Positions 34,618 to 46,866 of a stretch of DNA of 64,000 nucleotides are shown here, one piece after another. The DNA comes from Prinsepia uniflora (lineage: Eukaryota; Streptophyta; Magnoliopsida; Rosales; Rosaceae): NCBI GenBank assembly GCA_032719365.1, contig CM064874.1:38984716-39048715 (forward strand), given 5' to 3'. Both the position numbers and the translations under genes were made by a program. Positions within the stretch are counted from its first letter, which is position 1; every line of letters starts with the position of its first letter. The notes beneath the pieces are model-generated. The model had not been told where the DNA came from. It made no database searches and saw nothing but the letters and a program-made list of their open reading frames with translations.

Positions 34618-37600
34618 TGTAACGACCCGTCCCAAATTCCATGATTAGATTAGTGACTAATCACGATTAATGAGGTTAATCGGTGATTAGTAGAGCGAAA
34701 TCGGACGAACGATGCAAAATGACCGTTTTGCCCCTAGTCGTGGCAAAACGTTGACTTTTCGTTCAAGAGGTCAAATAGACTTTGACCGATGACCGTGACG
34801 TAGTTCGTGACGTCACGAGTTCATAGACAGGTGGCACGTTCAATTCCGACATTCGAGGAGGAAGTTATGACGTTCGGAAGTGTAGGGGCATTTTGGTAAT
34901 TTTGGATAAAAGGGGTCAAATGTTGACTTTTTGACCGGGAGGTCCAATGGCCGAGGACCAAAGACCGTTACGTAGATAAGGACGATACGAATTCGTAGAC
35001 AGGCGGCACGTCGAATTCGGACGTTCGACGGCGAAGTTACGGTTCACGGAAGTTCCAAGTTACTATTCACGACGATGCGTTTTACGAGACAAAAGTGCAG
35101 TTTTGTCTCTAGTGGGCCCAGCTTTTTAGATAGCCAATGGATGAGTGACAAGTGTCACCCATCCACTGGCCAATCTCACCCATACATGCATACCATCCCT
35201 TCATCGATCATTCTTCATTTTCAAACCCATTTTTCCCGATCTCATTCCTCTCATCTGTGCAACCCAAACATCCAACCCTCACCCTATGATCATGACAGAG
35301 AGACCAGAGGGGGAGAGGAGGACCGGTGAAGCGTGGTGGCCGGCCAGGACGAAGCCACCGTGCACGGTGGAGACCCAAACTCGAACGGGTACCCGGTTAG
35401 GCCCAAATCTCTCATTTTGTCGATTTTTACATTATGGATAGTTTTGGTTGATTAGGGAATGTTTGTTAGATTGTTTAGGGTGTATAGAGATGGTTTTGAA
35501 CGGGGGTTGACGGTTGTGAAGCCTGGGGACGGAATCGGAAAACAGGGGCCATGGGGGGTTAATTTTTATGGATCGATTTAGAGGGTTTTAGGTTGTTTTG
35601 TTAATTGGGTTAGATAGGAAACGTAAAAATAGGAATTTAGGAATTGGAATGGAAGCAAACGGACGGAAAATGAGGGAGAAGGAGACCTGGGCCGGTCACG
35701 CCGGTCCAAGTTGCAGGAAAAACCGGACCGGACCGGTTCGGACCGGTCTGACCGAAGTAGGAGATGATACTGTAGCTGGCGCGTGAAGCCCACGCGCAGC
35801 CACTTCAGGCGGCGTGTGTGGGCGCGTGGGGGAGAATTTGGGGATGTGTTCAACATGTGAAATCTTCTATTCGATGTAACGAACATTTTGGGACTGGTTT
35901 TGTGTCAATCGGACACCGTCTCGATATGTTTCGGGGCATCGGAAGGTTTAGGTTCGGGATTAAAAATAGTTAAAAATACGGGAAAATTACGGGGCTTTAG
36001 TGGGAGGTTAATTAAGTAGTTAGTAACCTTCTACTACAATTTGGAAAGGTTTGGGAGTTCCGGTGACGGTGATCGGCTCGGGGAGCCGTATGGCACGCAA
36101 ATCGAGGCGGCATCTCGGACAGTCTGTGAGTGGACCTTGTTTTCTAAATTGGTGCATGCATAAATGTTTATTATATGTTTTAAATGATTGTTTGTGATGC
36201 CATAGGTGCATTTGTATGTGGTTACGTGTAAGCACGTATTTCGAGGTTTCGGCCTTATACGGTGCTTATACGGGTCTGTATTTCTTTATTGGTTTAAATG
36301 AAAAGGTTTTGGATTTCTAAAAGGATAAACTCGGGTATGAGACCCATTTGGTTTTGCCTCGGGCATATGACGCTATTTACGACCTTCGGGTCTAAATCGT
36401 TGTCGCGGCGGGTGCTATGTGCACGGCGATCGACAATACGACGCTCGCCTCCGGATTGGGATGTGTTCCTTCCGGAGAGGTCACGATGCACGATTCGTGG
36501 TCGGGCAGCCTGGGGAGGCTCGACTTCGGAGTGCTGATGGTTCAGGATATCGATCGGTGATGAGTGCACCATGATCTTGTGGTGGTCGCGTCGGTTGATA
36601 CGTTCACGGCGACATACCAGGATTGAGGGCGGTCCTGGATGGATGGTTGCACGCATCACTATGATCAGAGTCGTGACTGACCCTTAGATATCGGGCACGG
36701 TGCCCAGTTGAGTCATATGTTCGGGAACGAGACACAGTTACTTATTGGTTTATGATTTCGGGTCAGGGACCCTACATGGATTTCCAAGTTCATGACGGTT
36801 TATGGGAACCGGCATGAACTCTGGAAAGGTCATTGTGGTTCATGACGGTTTATGGGAACTGGCATGAACCTTTGTCAGGTCATTCTGGTTCTTGACGGTT
36901 TATGGGGACCGGCATGAACCCTGGTTATGTTATTACGGTACATGACGGTTTATGGGAACCGGCATGTTACCTCGGTTATGTTATTACGGTACATGACGGT
37001 TTATGGGAACCGGCATGTTACCTGATTATGGATATTATGGATCATGACGGTTCAGGGGGGAACCAGACATGAATGTTTATGTTATGTATATATATGTTCA
37101 TCTACCTTCCTTTACATGTTCTACTATCTCCTCCGGGGAGGGTCGTTGGCCTGGGTGGACCCCGGAATAGTCACGGAGCACCGACTGAGTGGAGTCACCC
37201 CCCCGTTGGGTTCCTTACTCTCAGGAAGGCTATGGTTACTATTACCTCGGATAGGGTCAGTGGTCTGCGGACATTGACCTTGACTTTGAGATGACTCGGA
37301 TTGAGACCCGGGTAGCACGCGCGTAGCTTTGGATACCGTGACAGGATTGGTTGTGTGACTTATATATATGTATGTGATGGATATATGATATATGATATGT
37401 GGTGTGTACAGGTGTGCACAGGATTTGAGCAGTGGCTCGTTTACTTGGTTTCTTTATGGTTTGGGGTCGAGTCCCTTATGGATTTGGGCAGTGGCCCGTA
37501 TGGTCGTTTTCATTGTGGTCATTTCGACCTTGGTTTATATTTGCTTTGGGCTTAGTCCCACATATGGTTTGTTTTTGGATAAATGGTTTTCGAATGCATG

Positions 37601-37877
37601 CATGCTTTTTAGTGGAGGGTACAAATGTCTTATGAAATGTTTTTATAAACTTTTGTTTTGTCCACTCACAGTTTTTAATGTTTTGACTGCCCTTCAGGTT
37701 GACATCGGATGTGGACTGTAGCAGAGACCGAGATACCACATGCCTCCTCCGGATCCTAGCGTACTCTGATAGCCCGGGAGGGCAAATATCGGAAATATCC
37801 CTTGTCTGACACTTCGTGTTAGACGGGAGCAGGGTCATCCCATACTAATTCCGGGGGGATTGGGATGGGTCCTGTCA
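34618..37877 (+). mobile_element. Solo LTR, plus strand, TSD TTACT
   Basis: The unit starts TGTAACGACCCGTCCC at 34618 and ends GGATGGGTCCTGTCA at 37877. It is flanked by TTACT at 34613-34617 and 37878-37882. At 3260 bp it is the best reference copy of the family. The order is the 5' region with 'CATAGACAGGTGGCACG', the 35137-35165 hairpin, GTGAGTGGAC (36126-36135), hairpin arrays, GTCCACTCAC (37661-37670) and the terminal hairpin near 37804-37824. No internal domain or coding is present. Confidence 0.95.
36788..37060 (+). repeat. Five to six tandem CATGACGG hairpin units
   Basis: Each unit of about 57 bp has 'CATGACGGTTTATGGGAACC' and a closing CATG. Outer stem bases co-vary between units: AGTT/AACT, GGTT/AACC and GGTA/TACC. 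One unit carries a mismatch and the last is degenerate. Confidence 0.85.
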
Positions 37878-37891
37878 TTACTCAAGTTTAA

Positions 37892-40679
37892 TGACAGGAC
37901 CCGCCCCGATCCCACAGGGACCACAAGGGGACGTGCCCTGCTCCCGTCTGACACCCAATAATTCATACCAATTTTAACCTCAAACATTTAAATGCATAAA
38001 TAACCAAATTAAAGTCATACATCAAATCCGAATTAAACGAATGTCAGACAAGGGATGAAATCCAAAATTACAAGTTGCGAGCACGACTCTAAAGTAAACC
38101 TGCGGGTACACCGCCCAACAGGGGATCAGGTACGCAGAAGTAGATCTATGCCTCAGCCTCAGGTTCCTCCTCTACCTCAGTTTCACGACCTAGAGGGGTT
38201 ATCAAAACATTAAGAGTGAGTGGACCGAAATTCAAGTTTATGAAACCGTTTAATAATTAAAACATATAATTTACCCCTCTGTTTTCCAAACATGCGTGCA
38301 TCATAATTCAAAATCATAAACCATATAATATGAACCATAAGGCATATAATAAAACCATAAGTATAATTTTAGTTGCTGCACTATACACTCCAATCCCGAC
38401 ATCCCTGATGTCTGACGTCCCTGACGTCCAATAGGTCACAATCACAAGGCTACGCGTGCCACTCGGGTCTCACTTTCCGAGTTCATTCCCCGAACCCCGT
38501 TCGGGTGCAGCATCCCCGATGCTTAGCGTCATAGACGCTGGACGTACTAGACGTCCGTGACCTCTCCGGGGTACCTCATCCGGATGAGACAATATAATAT
38601 GGAAGGATCTATACAGTGCAGTAACAAATGCATTTTATTGATATCCACATGCAAGGCATATATATACATAGATAAAATCCGAACCAATCATTAAGTTTCA
38701 CCAGACGGGTCTCAAGCCCAAATACCGTGCCATAACCATATTTCCCATATCATCAAAACCATTATTGTTTTAGCATGTGAATAAGTATGATAAACCGGAA
38801 AACATTTATGCACGCAAGGGTTTAAGAAAATGGCCCACTCACAGTACAGTCCTGCTGAAAACCGAACGTACACACTCGTTCTGGTACGATTATACAATCC
38901 CTGTCATATCCAAAGTATATGCAAAGGTCAATACAAGCCCCTAACATTCAACTATGAAACCCTAGACCGAAACCGGTCCGGAAAAGCCGCCCGAATGCGC
39001 TTTCCAAGGCAATAAACCTTATTTTGACCAACTTAATGATCTCCGATCGACCCGAAACCACCGCCATTGGATCCGGATCGTCGAAACCTAAAGAATGGTG
39101 GTGGTCCCACCAAAACACTGTTCACACGCGCCCCCCACGCGCTGGTCAACGCGTCGGTCAACGCAGGAACAGTTCCTGCTGACGTCATCGCTGATGTCAC
39201 TGCTGACGTCAGCATGATGTCCTGCTGACGTCGTCTGACAGGTGCCACGTGTCAACACCCGATTGGTCCACCTCGCTGATCTGTCAGACCATATGTCAGA
39301 TCTGACATGTGCCACGTGTCAGCACGGCACTGGTCCATGTCACTGACATGTCAGTGACACGTGGCAGTCCCTGACTAGTCCACGTCACTGACATGTCAGT
39401 GCTGACTGTGCACTGACATGTGACACGTGTCAGCTCACGGTTGGTCCACGTCACTTGACAGACTGACAGGGTGCCACGTCAGCACCGCTGTCCTCAGACG
39501 GGTCGACCCGTATTCCTGTAACTCGGGTCGATCAGACCCGCGATCACGGCCCGGTTACCATTTCAACATTTCTCAGTCATTTTTGTCCAGTTTGATTCCT
39601 AACTACTCGTCTTAATCCCTCGAATGGTTCTGTGTAAATAGAATTAGGTTTTAGGTCTAAGAGATTACCTGAAAATCGACGGGAAGTTTGGTTTCCGGTT
39701 CTGGTTATCCTCTCCGGCGAGTCGACGGTTTTCCAGTCCCGTCCTGGGTCCAAATTGGTCGTCAAGGTCTCCTAGACGTGTCCAAACAGTAACCAAACGA
39801 TGTCAACGTCACAAACAGACGGTTCGAAGCAGGGAAGGAAAATGGTAACTCACGGGTTTGAGGGAATGCCGCCGTGCAGGGTGGCCGTGGAGTGGTGGCC
39901 GGCGTCAGGAAGGTGGCTGCTGGTTGTCTGAGGTGTGGGGTTGAGTGGTGATGGCTGATGAGCTGGTTCCAAGGAGAAATCGCACAAACGGTTTGTGAGA
40001 ATGAACACATGGGTGCATGATTCCATGATTTTTTATACTGAACAGGAACAAGAATCAAGGGCCAGGATTGAATCTCAGAATGAGATCAAAGGCTGAGATC
40101 AGATCAAGGGATTTCAGATCCAAGGGCTGAAATTAAAAGTAAGTTTAAATGCTATTTAATCCCTTAGTGGATCTGATCCAATCTAGCCAATGGGTGAGTG
40201 ACACTTGTCACTCACCAGGTGTCCTTCAATCAGAATTTTAGAATATAATATTCGACACAAAAACCGAGACACGAACCTCCCGATTTCACGTTTCTGACCA
40301 TAACTTCCCCGTACGAGGTCCGATTTCGGCGTGCCGCCTGCCTACGGATTCAGGACGTCGAGGCCTACCTGACGGTCCCTGAGTCAACTGAAAATTAGTT
40401 GCCAAAAGAAAAGTCAACATTTTCCCCTCCCGGAAGTCCAAATTACGGTAATGCCCCTGAACTTCCGATAGTCATAACTTTTTCCCTGATCGTCCGAAAT
40501 GGACGTGCCACCTGTCTATGAACTCGTGACGTCCCGAACTACGTCACGGTCATATCTCAAAGTCCGTTTAATTCATCAATCAAAAAGTCAACAATTGGCC
40601 ATACCCATCACAAGGGTAAAAGCGTCAATTCACACATTAAATTACAATATTGAAATCCTCGAATTTCCGGGGTGTTACA
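37892..40679 (-). mobile_element. Solo LTR, minus strand, TSD TTTAA
   Basis: It starts TGACAGGACCCGCCCC at 37892 and ends CCGGGGTGTTACA at 40679, flanked by TTTAA at 37887-37891 and 40680-40684. It contains the GTGAGTGGAC box (38216-38225), a degenerate partner near 38832 (GCCCACTCAC) and the 5' hairpin at 40193-40216. A distinct block near 39170-39480 is dense in 'ACGTGTCAGCAC', 'CACTGACATGTCAGTG' words. It is 2788 bp, shorter than its neighbour, and has no internal domain. Confidence 0.95.
39170..39480. repeat. Degenerate repeat of CTGACATGTCAGTG / GCCACGTGTCA words
   Basis: Palindromic CTGACATGTCAG and G-box-like CCACGTGTCA words alternate for about 300 bp inside the LTR. Spacing is irregular. 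The CACGTG cores could be bound by bZIP or bHLH factors, but nothing in the sequence proves use. Confidence 0.6.
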
Positions 40680-40684
40680 TTTAA

Positions 40685-41051
40685 TCCTTTAATAAAGAAT
40701 TGCAATAGCAACAACTTCTTAGACACTCCTAAAAGGGCTAGCTAAATATAGCTGGCATTTTAACCTATTGATCAATCTTTGGCTCTTTAGTCAAGATTTA
40801 GGATACTTGCTGGAGATGAGTTTTGAACAAAAATTCCTAAATTTTTTCGTTTAGCCCAAATTTAGTCCATTGCTAGATATAGTCTTAGTATTTTGTATTA
40901 TGCATGCCATTGTAATTGGTTTTGCATTGTAAAGTTTCTTACTACATACATTGGCTTAATCTTGAAGGTTGGCATCTCTAGGTCATATTGGTATTTTATC
41001 TTTAACATATTAGTATTTTATCATGAAAATGGTTAAAGGTGTGAGAATGAA
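40685..41051. other. Unassigned spacer between LTR and hAT element
   Basis: AT-rich and without coding signal. I see nothing recognisable in it. Confidence 0.5.
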
Positions 41052-41059
41052 GGTATACT

Positions 41060-42949
41060 CAGTGTTTGAAATATCGCCGGAATCGCCGATATATCGCTCG
41101 ATATATTGGGATTTCCGGCCACCGGTAGCTAACGGAGGGGTGAAGCTCTATCTTCCCCCAATATCGGCGAAATCGTCCAATGTCGAAACATATCGACGAT
41201 TTCGGTCGATATTGTCCAAAGTTCCCGACATTTGGACCCCAATCCATCGATTGATTCGATTCGAATCCATGGACTAAACAGAAAGATTCACAAAGAACCA
41301 ACCAAATTTCAATTCAATTTCAATCAATCAATTCACAAATTCAAAAAGGAAATCGACCAATTGGCACAAACGAACAGAATTGGAGAAAAAACAAAAAAAA
41401 AATCTTCACGGACTCACCAACAACCTTCGCAAATCGAAAGCATACATGGGGAGGAGGGCAACCGAAGAAAACCTCGAACCCAGCGGTCCCAGCCCACCCC
41501 TGATCTGTCGACGCCGTCTGAATCTTCGGTTCTTCGCTCGCCGGCCGAAATCGTTCGTCCACTCAAACCACCGCTCGTCGCGTCAGTCACTCGCGCGGTC
41601 TCGCCCTCACCGGCACAGTCTACTCACCTCACTCACCGGCACGGTCGCTCTTAATCGCCTCGCCCCTCACCGCCTCACACCGCGCCTGACCCTCGCGTCG
41701 CCTCGCCACACCGCCACGCTTCGCCCCTGTTCGGCTGTTCTCCAAAATGCTAAAGGGATAATTGAGAGACTTCGAGAGTTTGAGAAATCACTGGTTGAGT
41801 AAAGATGAATTGGAATGAAACGCTGCGTTTCGTTCCAATTCATTTATTAACTTTTTTTAATTATTTACATATATTATTTAATTAGTTATCAAATTAAATT
41901 ATATAATTTATTATTTACTTTTTTTTAACCCCAAATATAAAAAATAGATTTAGCCTTAAAGTTTTAAAAAAAAATTCAAAATTTATTATTAGGTAAATAA
42001 TATGGCTTAATTCATATATTTGGTAATATATTTGGTAATCACTTATTAGTAATAAATTTATCATTTATTACTAAAATATGTTTTCGTAATGTATTTTTTA
42101 ATATAAAATATGGCTTAATTCATATAGTTGATAATATTTGTTTTAATTTAGAATATGTTTTAAAATTATGAATATATGTGTTTCTATTCCTTAATTATGA
42201 ATATGTATTAAAAAAAAATGAAGCCTTAAACGTTTTTTTTTTCAAAATTCAAAATGTATTATTAGGTAAAATATGTTTTAGTAATGTATGTTTTAATATA
42301 AAATATGGGGTAATTCATATATTTAGTAATATTTGTTTTAATTTTTAATATATATTTTATTTTAGAATATATATTAAAATTATGAATATATGTGTTTTTG
42401 CTCCTTAATTTTTTATCATCATCAAAGTCAAACTTAGAATATATGTTCAAATTGAAATAATTTTATTATTATTTGTATTATTATTATTATTATTTGTTAT
42501 TATCAAATTCTAATTAGTTTTCATGTAAATAATATGGCTTAATTCATATATTGGTAATCATTTATTATTAATAAATTTATCATTTAGTACTAAAATATGT
42601 TTTAGTAATGTATTTTTTAATATGAAATGGGGTAATTCATATATTTGGTAATATTTGTTTTAATTTAAGTTTATCTTTAAGATTTTATACTGTTAGTTAT
42701 CGTCATATTTATATTCTATCATATGATTCATCATATATTTATTATATCAAATTCATTTTATAGTTTTTATTAGTCCTATATAACCATTATTGGATACTTA
42801 AGTTTTTCCCAAAGTTTCATTTCAAATTTCCGTCATTTGGACCTAATTTCCGTCATTTTTGTTGACCGTAAACGATATCGATATTTAGGGCGAGATATCC
42901 GTAAATTCGACTAACGATACATCCGTTGATATCGATATTTCAATCCTTG
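41060..42949. mobile_element. Non-autonomous hAT-like element with TIRs
   Basis: The left end CAGTGTTTGAAATATCG and the right end (reverse complement CAAGGATTGAAATATCG) are inverted repeats that start with the hAT-type CA. The flanks GGTATACT (41052-41059) and GATATACT (42950-42957) match at 7 of 8 bases. The interior has no transposase. Its left third is GC-rich (41440-41740) and its right half is strongly AT-rich with internal repeats. Words like 'CGATATCG' recur near both ends. Open frames in the GC-rich part look like chance products. Confidence 0.75.
41990..42680. repeat. Three irregular tandem copies inside the hAT-like element
   Basis: The phrases 'GGCTTAATTCATATA', 'TTTGGTAATATTTG' and 'ACTAAAATATGTTTT' recur in the same order near 42000-42150, 42255-42350 and 42530-42665. 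The unit is about 250-280 bp and diverged. Confidence 0.7.
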
Positions 42950-44125
42950 GATATACTACATTGCATAAACATATTTTTACACCCGTTGAAACTGTTTTCT
43001 AAAAACCCCAGACAACTATTTGTCAATTTTAAATTCTTACTATCAACTGTGAAAAACGCTGGATGATTAGTCATTGTCTTAAGTTTTTATCATCGGCTAT
43101 TAAAATGTTTTTAATTGAGAATTGTTTCATTTTACTCGAGGGTATTTTTGTCACCCTTTAATATTAGCTGTCAAAGTTGAGTTCTTTTAATAGCTTTGGG
43201 AATATAGGGCAGCATGATGGTTCATTCACACAATCGATGTGTGGTTTTCATTGTAGCAGAAAGCTTCAAACTTCAAGCAGAGTTCTCAGTGGTGTACTAA
43301 AATTTCTGGGCTGTGCTTTCAATGGGAGCTGCTGCAATTTCTGGGTTTTTATAATGGTTTTCCAAAATTCAGTTTGTGTGAAGATCATTATGTAAAAATG
43401 GGTTTTTCAAAAGATATTTTTACTTAAATATTTCATCTTGAAATCTTGGTTTTGGTTTTGAAATATATTTTTGGGCAAATTTTTGGATTCTTGAATTCAT
43501 CTTTGTACTTCAAGGTTCATCGCTTGAAGAACTTAGATTGATTTCACCCCCAAATTATTATTTTTCATTGAAGCCTCCCTTATAGGTTCATCAAGTATCA
43601 AGACTTGATGAACTTGGATTGGGATTTATCATCTAGATTCCCGTTCATACATTTGGGTCATTAGGGTGCCAAGTTGATAAAGAGTTTGGATGCCACCAGT
43701 CGAGGACTAATGTTGAGTCGCTGCCATTGATTTGTTAACCTTGTGAGGATCATCAATGAAGAAGTCTGGTATTGCACGGGGTAAAGCTTCCTTTAGATTT
43801 AGTTCTTAGAGATTGAGCTAGATTAAATTTTGTATTGAATATCATACTTAGTGGATTGCTTGGTCAGTGAATCGGCCCCTCGTTTTCACCTTCAGGAAGG
43901 TTTCTAGGTATCAATCATTGTGTGTACTTTGATTATTATTTGGTTGTTGAGCTGCATTGAATCTCTCCAATGTTTTCATATACTTGACATTCATCTGATA
44001 TGAAATGATTGAGAATGCTTGTTGTTTTTGCAAACATCATCTCACGTAGAATTAGCACAAGGCTGCCTATATTGATGGAGTTCTTGAGTACATAGGGTGT
44101 CACTAATATGAAATGTTTATGCAGA
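42950..44125. other. Unassigned region, possible old retroelement remnant
   Basis: No coding frame can be supported. The stretch 43480-43900 has the feel of a Copia-type LTR or leader ('GGTTCATCAAGTATCAAGAC'), but I find no paired repeat or terminal dinucleotides. Confidence 0.35.
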
Positions 44126-44133
44126 AGCGTATG

Positions 44134-45283
44134 CAGGGGCGGACCCAGGAATTTTGCTCGAGGGGATCAAAATATAATACTTAGAAAATTACAAAACGAT
44201 GCAGGTGATACACATTGGAACTCACATTATGACACTTTGGTAAGCATTATTTCTATGTTCAAATCTATGATAAAAATGCTTAAATTGATTATAGAGGATG
44301 GTTCAACGGATCATTTAGGGGAAGCAAATAGATCTTTCGAAACTCACTAGGTAGAATAAACATTGCACTAGGTAGTTAACTTCGATTTGAGGAAATGGTG
44401 GAATGGTCAACTCCAGTTTTGATAGCAATGTTTATTCTATGTTTATCCAATATCCATTAAAGAAATTGAAAACCTCTTTGCAAGGTGAAAGTCACAAGCT
44501 GATCTATTAACTTTTGGCGAGCAACATCAAGTCTCCCTATTCAAAAAAAATTTCTTCAGCTTGGCCCAATAGCCACATACGTTGTAGGCTTATAGAGTTA
44601 TAGCCATTAACAAGCAAGACGAGCACTGCAATGTCCCAGTCCTGGTTTGTACTCAGTCTGTTTGTACTGTAAAAAGAAAACAAAAACTAGGAACATAGAG
44701 GCAATCATACAATAGCTTAGGGTCAATAGCAGTCTGCACATGATACATCATACATTCATACATCAATAAAAAAAAATCTGCAAAAAATCAGAAATACAGA
44801 ATAATAAAAACAATCCAACCACCGGCGCTATGAAATGAGGAGTGAGGCGAGGGAGATGACCTGCAGACGATTGCTCACTGCCTTCCGGCTGCCTTGCTGG
44901 GAGGAGACGTCGCAACTTGCGCCAAAGGAGATTGGGAGGCGTCAAGCGAGGAGAGCGAGACATACAGAGGGTGTGCCGTGTGCGGGCTGCAATGTGAGTC
45001 GTTCTTAATCTTTAAAAAAAAAAATTAAACGGCGTCGTTTTATTAAGTACAAAAATATCTTAATGTAAAACGACGTCATTTTATAGAACTTAAAAGCAAA
45101 AAAAAAAAAACACAGAAGTCATCTTCCCCGTTGGCCACTGCCTCTCTTCTAAGAGGCAATTTCTCAAACACCTGGGGAGCACTCTGGCGCAGAGGACAAG
45201 GTCAAAAGCTTATTTACCAGAAGGTTTCTCCGGCGGGGGGAGGGTCAAGTGACCCTCCTTGCCCCTTGATCGGTCCGCCCCTG
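44134..45283. mobile_element. hAT element deletion derivative, 8-bp TSD AGCGTATG
   Basis: The ends CAGGGGCGGACC and GGTCCGCCCCTG are perfect 12-bp inverted repeats, flanked by AGCGTATG at 44126-44133 and 45284-45291. Near 44205-44270 the plus strand reads 'GDTHWNSHYDTLVSIISMF'. This matches the TRW-S-H-Y segment of hAT transposases of the TTF/ZMYM-like type. The rest of the transposase is gone. At 1150 bp it is a non-autonomous remnant. Its G-C-rich right third near 44810-45000 has no clear coding role. Confidence 0.93.
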
Positions 45284-45291
45284 AGCGTATG

Positions 45292-46861
45292 CGATTGTGT
45301 TGGCATGACTAGTCATAATCCGCGTCTATTGATTTTGTGCGTGATGTCTTTGTGCATATAGGCCTGATATTACAATCTTCAGTTGGTCTCGGAGCCAACT
45401 CTAGATACTCACAGAGTTGGTCCTATGGTAATTTGTTGGTATCCAACCAAATTAAGTGATGGAGTGTGACAGAATCTCTTGTAATGTAAGGGCTGTGTCG
45501 GACCTGGTGACCTGAGTCACGTAACTTGTTTCAGAGAGATTGAACTTGGCGGCCACGGCCTATAGTCACTGGTTGTCTCTATCTTTAGAGAGGGAGAGAG
45601 AGAGAATGGGAGAGAGGGAGCGAGAGATTGAACTCGGCGGCCATGGAGAGACGAATAAGACGAATTAGCTAGACATTTTGATTAGGAAATTGAATTTATT
45701 TTCACTATGTTAATTATGAGATGGATCAAAGATTTGATATGGGTTGTCAGTCATTTGCATTCAAGTCGTCTTTAGATAATCTATTAGGAGGCTTTTCTAA
45801 CATTTTGAGTAAACTTTGTCTTCAATTTCACTATAATAGCACAATCTATTACGACCTGCATTTCTCGATGGCCATTGCCATGTCGATGGCGAGGTTTGGG
45901 ATTTGGGTTGAGGTGGTGGAGGTTCATGTTCATCATAAACATGACCATTTTATCCTTTAATTTGATAGTCAATGAGCACGTATAACAAAAAAAGATCAAC
46001 TTGAGATAAAAAGGGGATTCAAGGAGCACCTGGGTCAAAATAAAGTTTATGAGCTATTTTGAGATTAAAGTTATGTTATCAGAAGTAAAAAGCCTACAAA
46101 TTATACAGGGCGATGTGATGGTAAACATATGATCCTCACGTGTGAAAGTGAAGTTTATAAAAGGATGGGGATTTTAACTTTTATATACTGTCTCTTAGCA
46201 CAATTATCTAGAGTGGAGTGCTTTTACATAGCCCACTACATCATGCAATTCAAACTTTTCCCCACCAGGACTTCCCATACTACCAAAAAAAAAAAAAAAA
46301 AAAAAAAAACTGGGGGGTATGGCAGAGACACAATTCACCACCCATGCACACAAAAAAAGTTAAATTTACTTGATACCTGGTTGAATTTGTGATAGCTCCA
46401 ATTAAATGACAGGATCCCACGATCATCAAAATTGTTTGAATGTACTATATTATTCACAATCATATTTTTTGCATCGATATGAATTTTTAGACATCATTAT
46501 CTTGGTACGCTACACATAATTTCACAACTCAATAATAATTTGGCATATGCTTGCTTGATACATTTTCATATCACATTGCACTACATGCAATTTTTAACGT
46601 ACTTAAATTTATTGTATGCATTCGTATCAATTTGCATTTTTTTCAATATATATATATAATGCGATTAGAATATTTTATTTTCAAAAATTATGGAAAAAAA
46701 ATATGTAAATGGATGTTTGAGAATTCCATGTTCGTAGAGTTTGAGTTGGATAGGAAAATGGAAAAAATAAGTGAATGTGGGTATGTGGAAGAAAATACAA
46801 CCAAACATTGCCCTTATGATTAGGGGGTATAAGTCCGTTGAAATTAAAACCTGATTTGATA
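45292..46861. other. Unassigned region with simple repeats
   Basis: No gene is supported. It holds a GA-rich stretch at about 45587-45627 and an uninterrupted A-run of 25 at 46285-46309. The last 130 bases (from 46737) are similar to 63085-63212. Confidence 0.55.
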
Positions 46862-46866
46862 CAAAC

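Noticed and set aside
41232..41654. 140-codon frames in the GC-rich part of the hAT-like element
   Set aside because: Two overlapping frames of equal length in different phases and low-complexity composition suggest chance openness.
43480..43900. Possible Copia-type LTR remnant
   Set aside because: No second copy, no TG...CA boundaries and no duplication could be found, so it stays unassigned.
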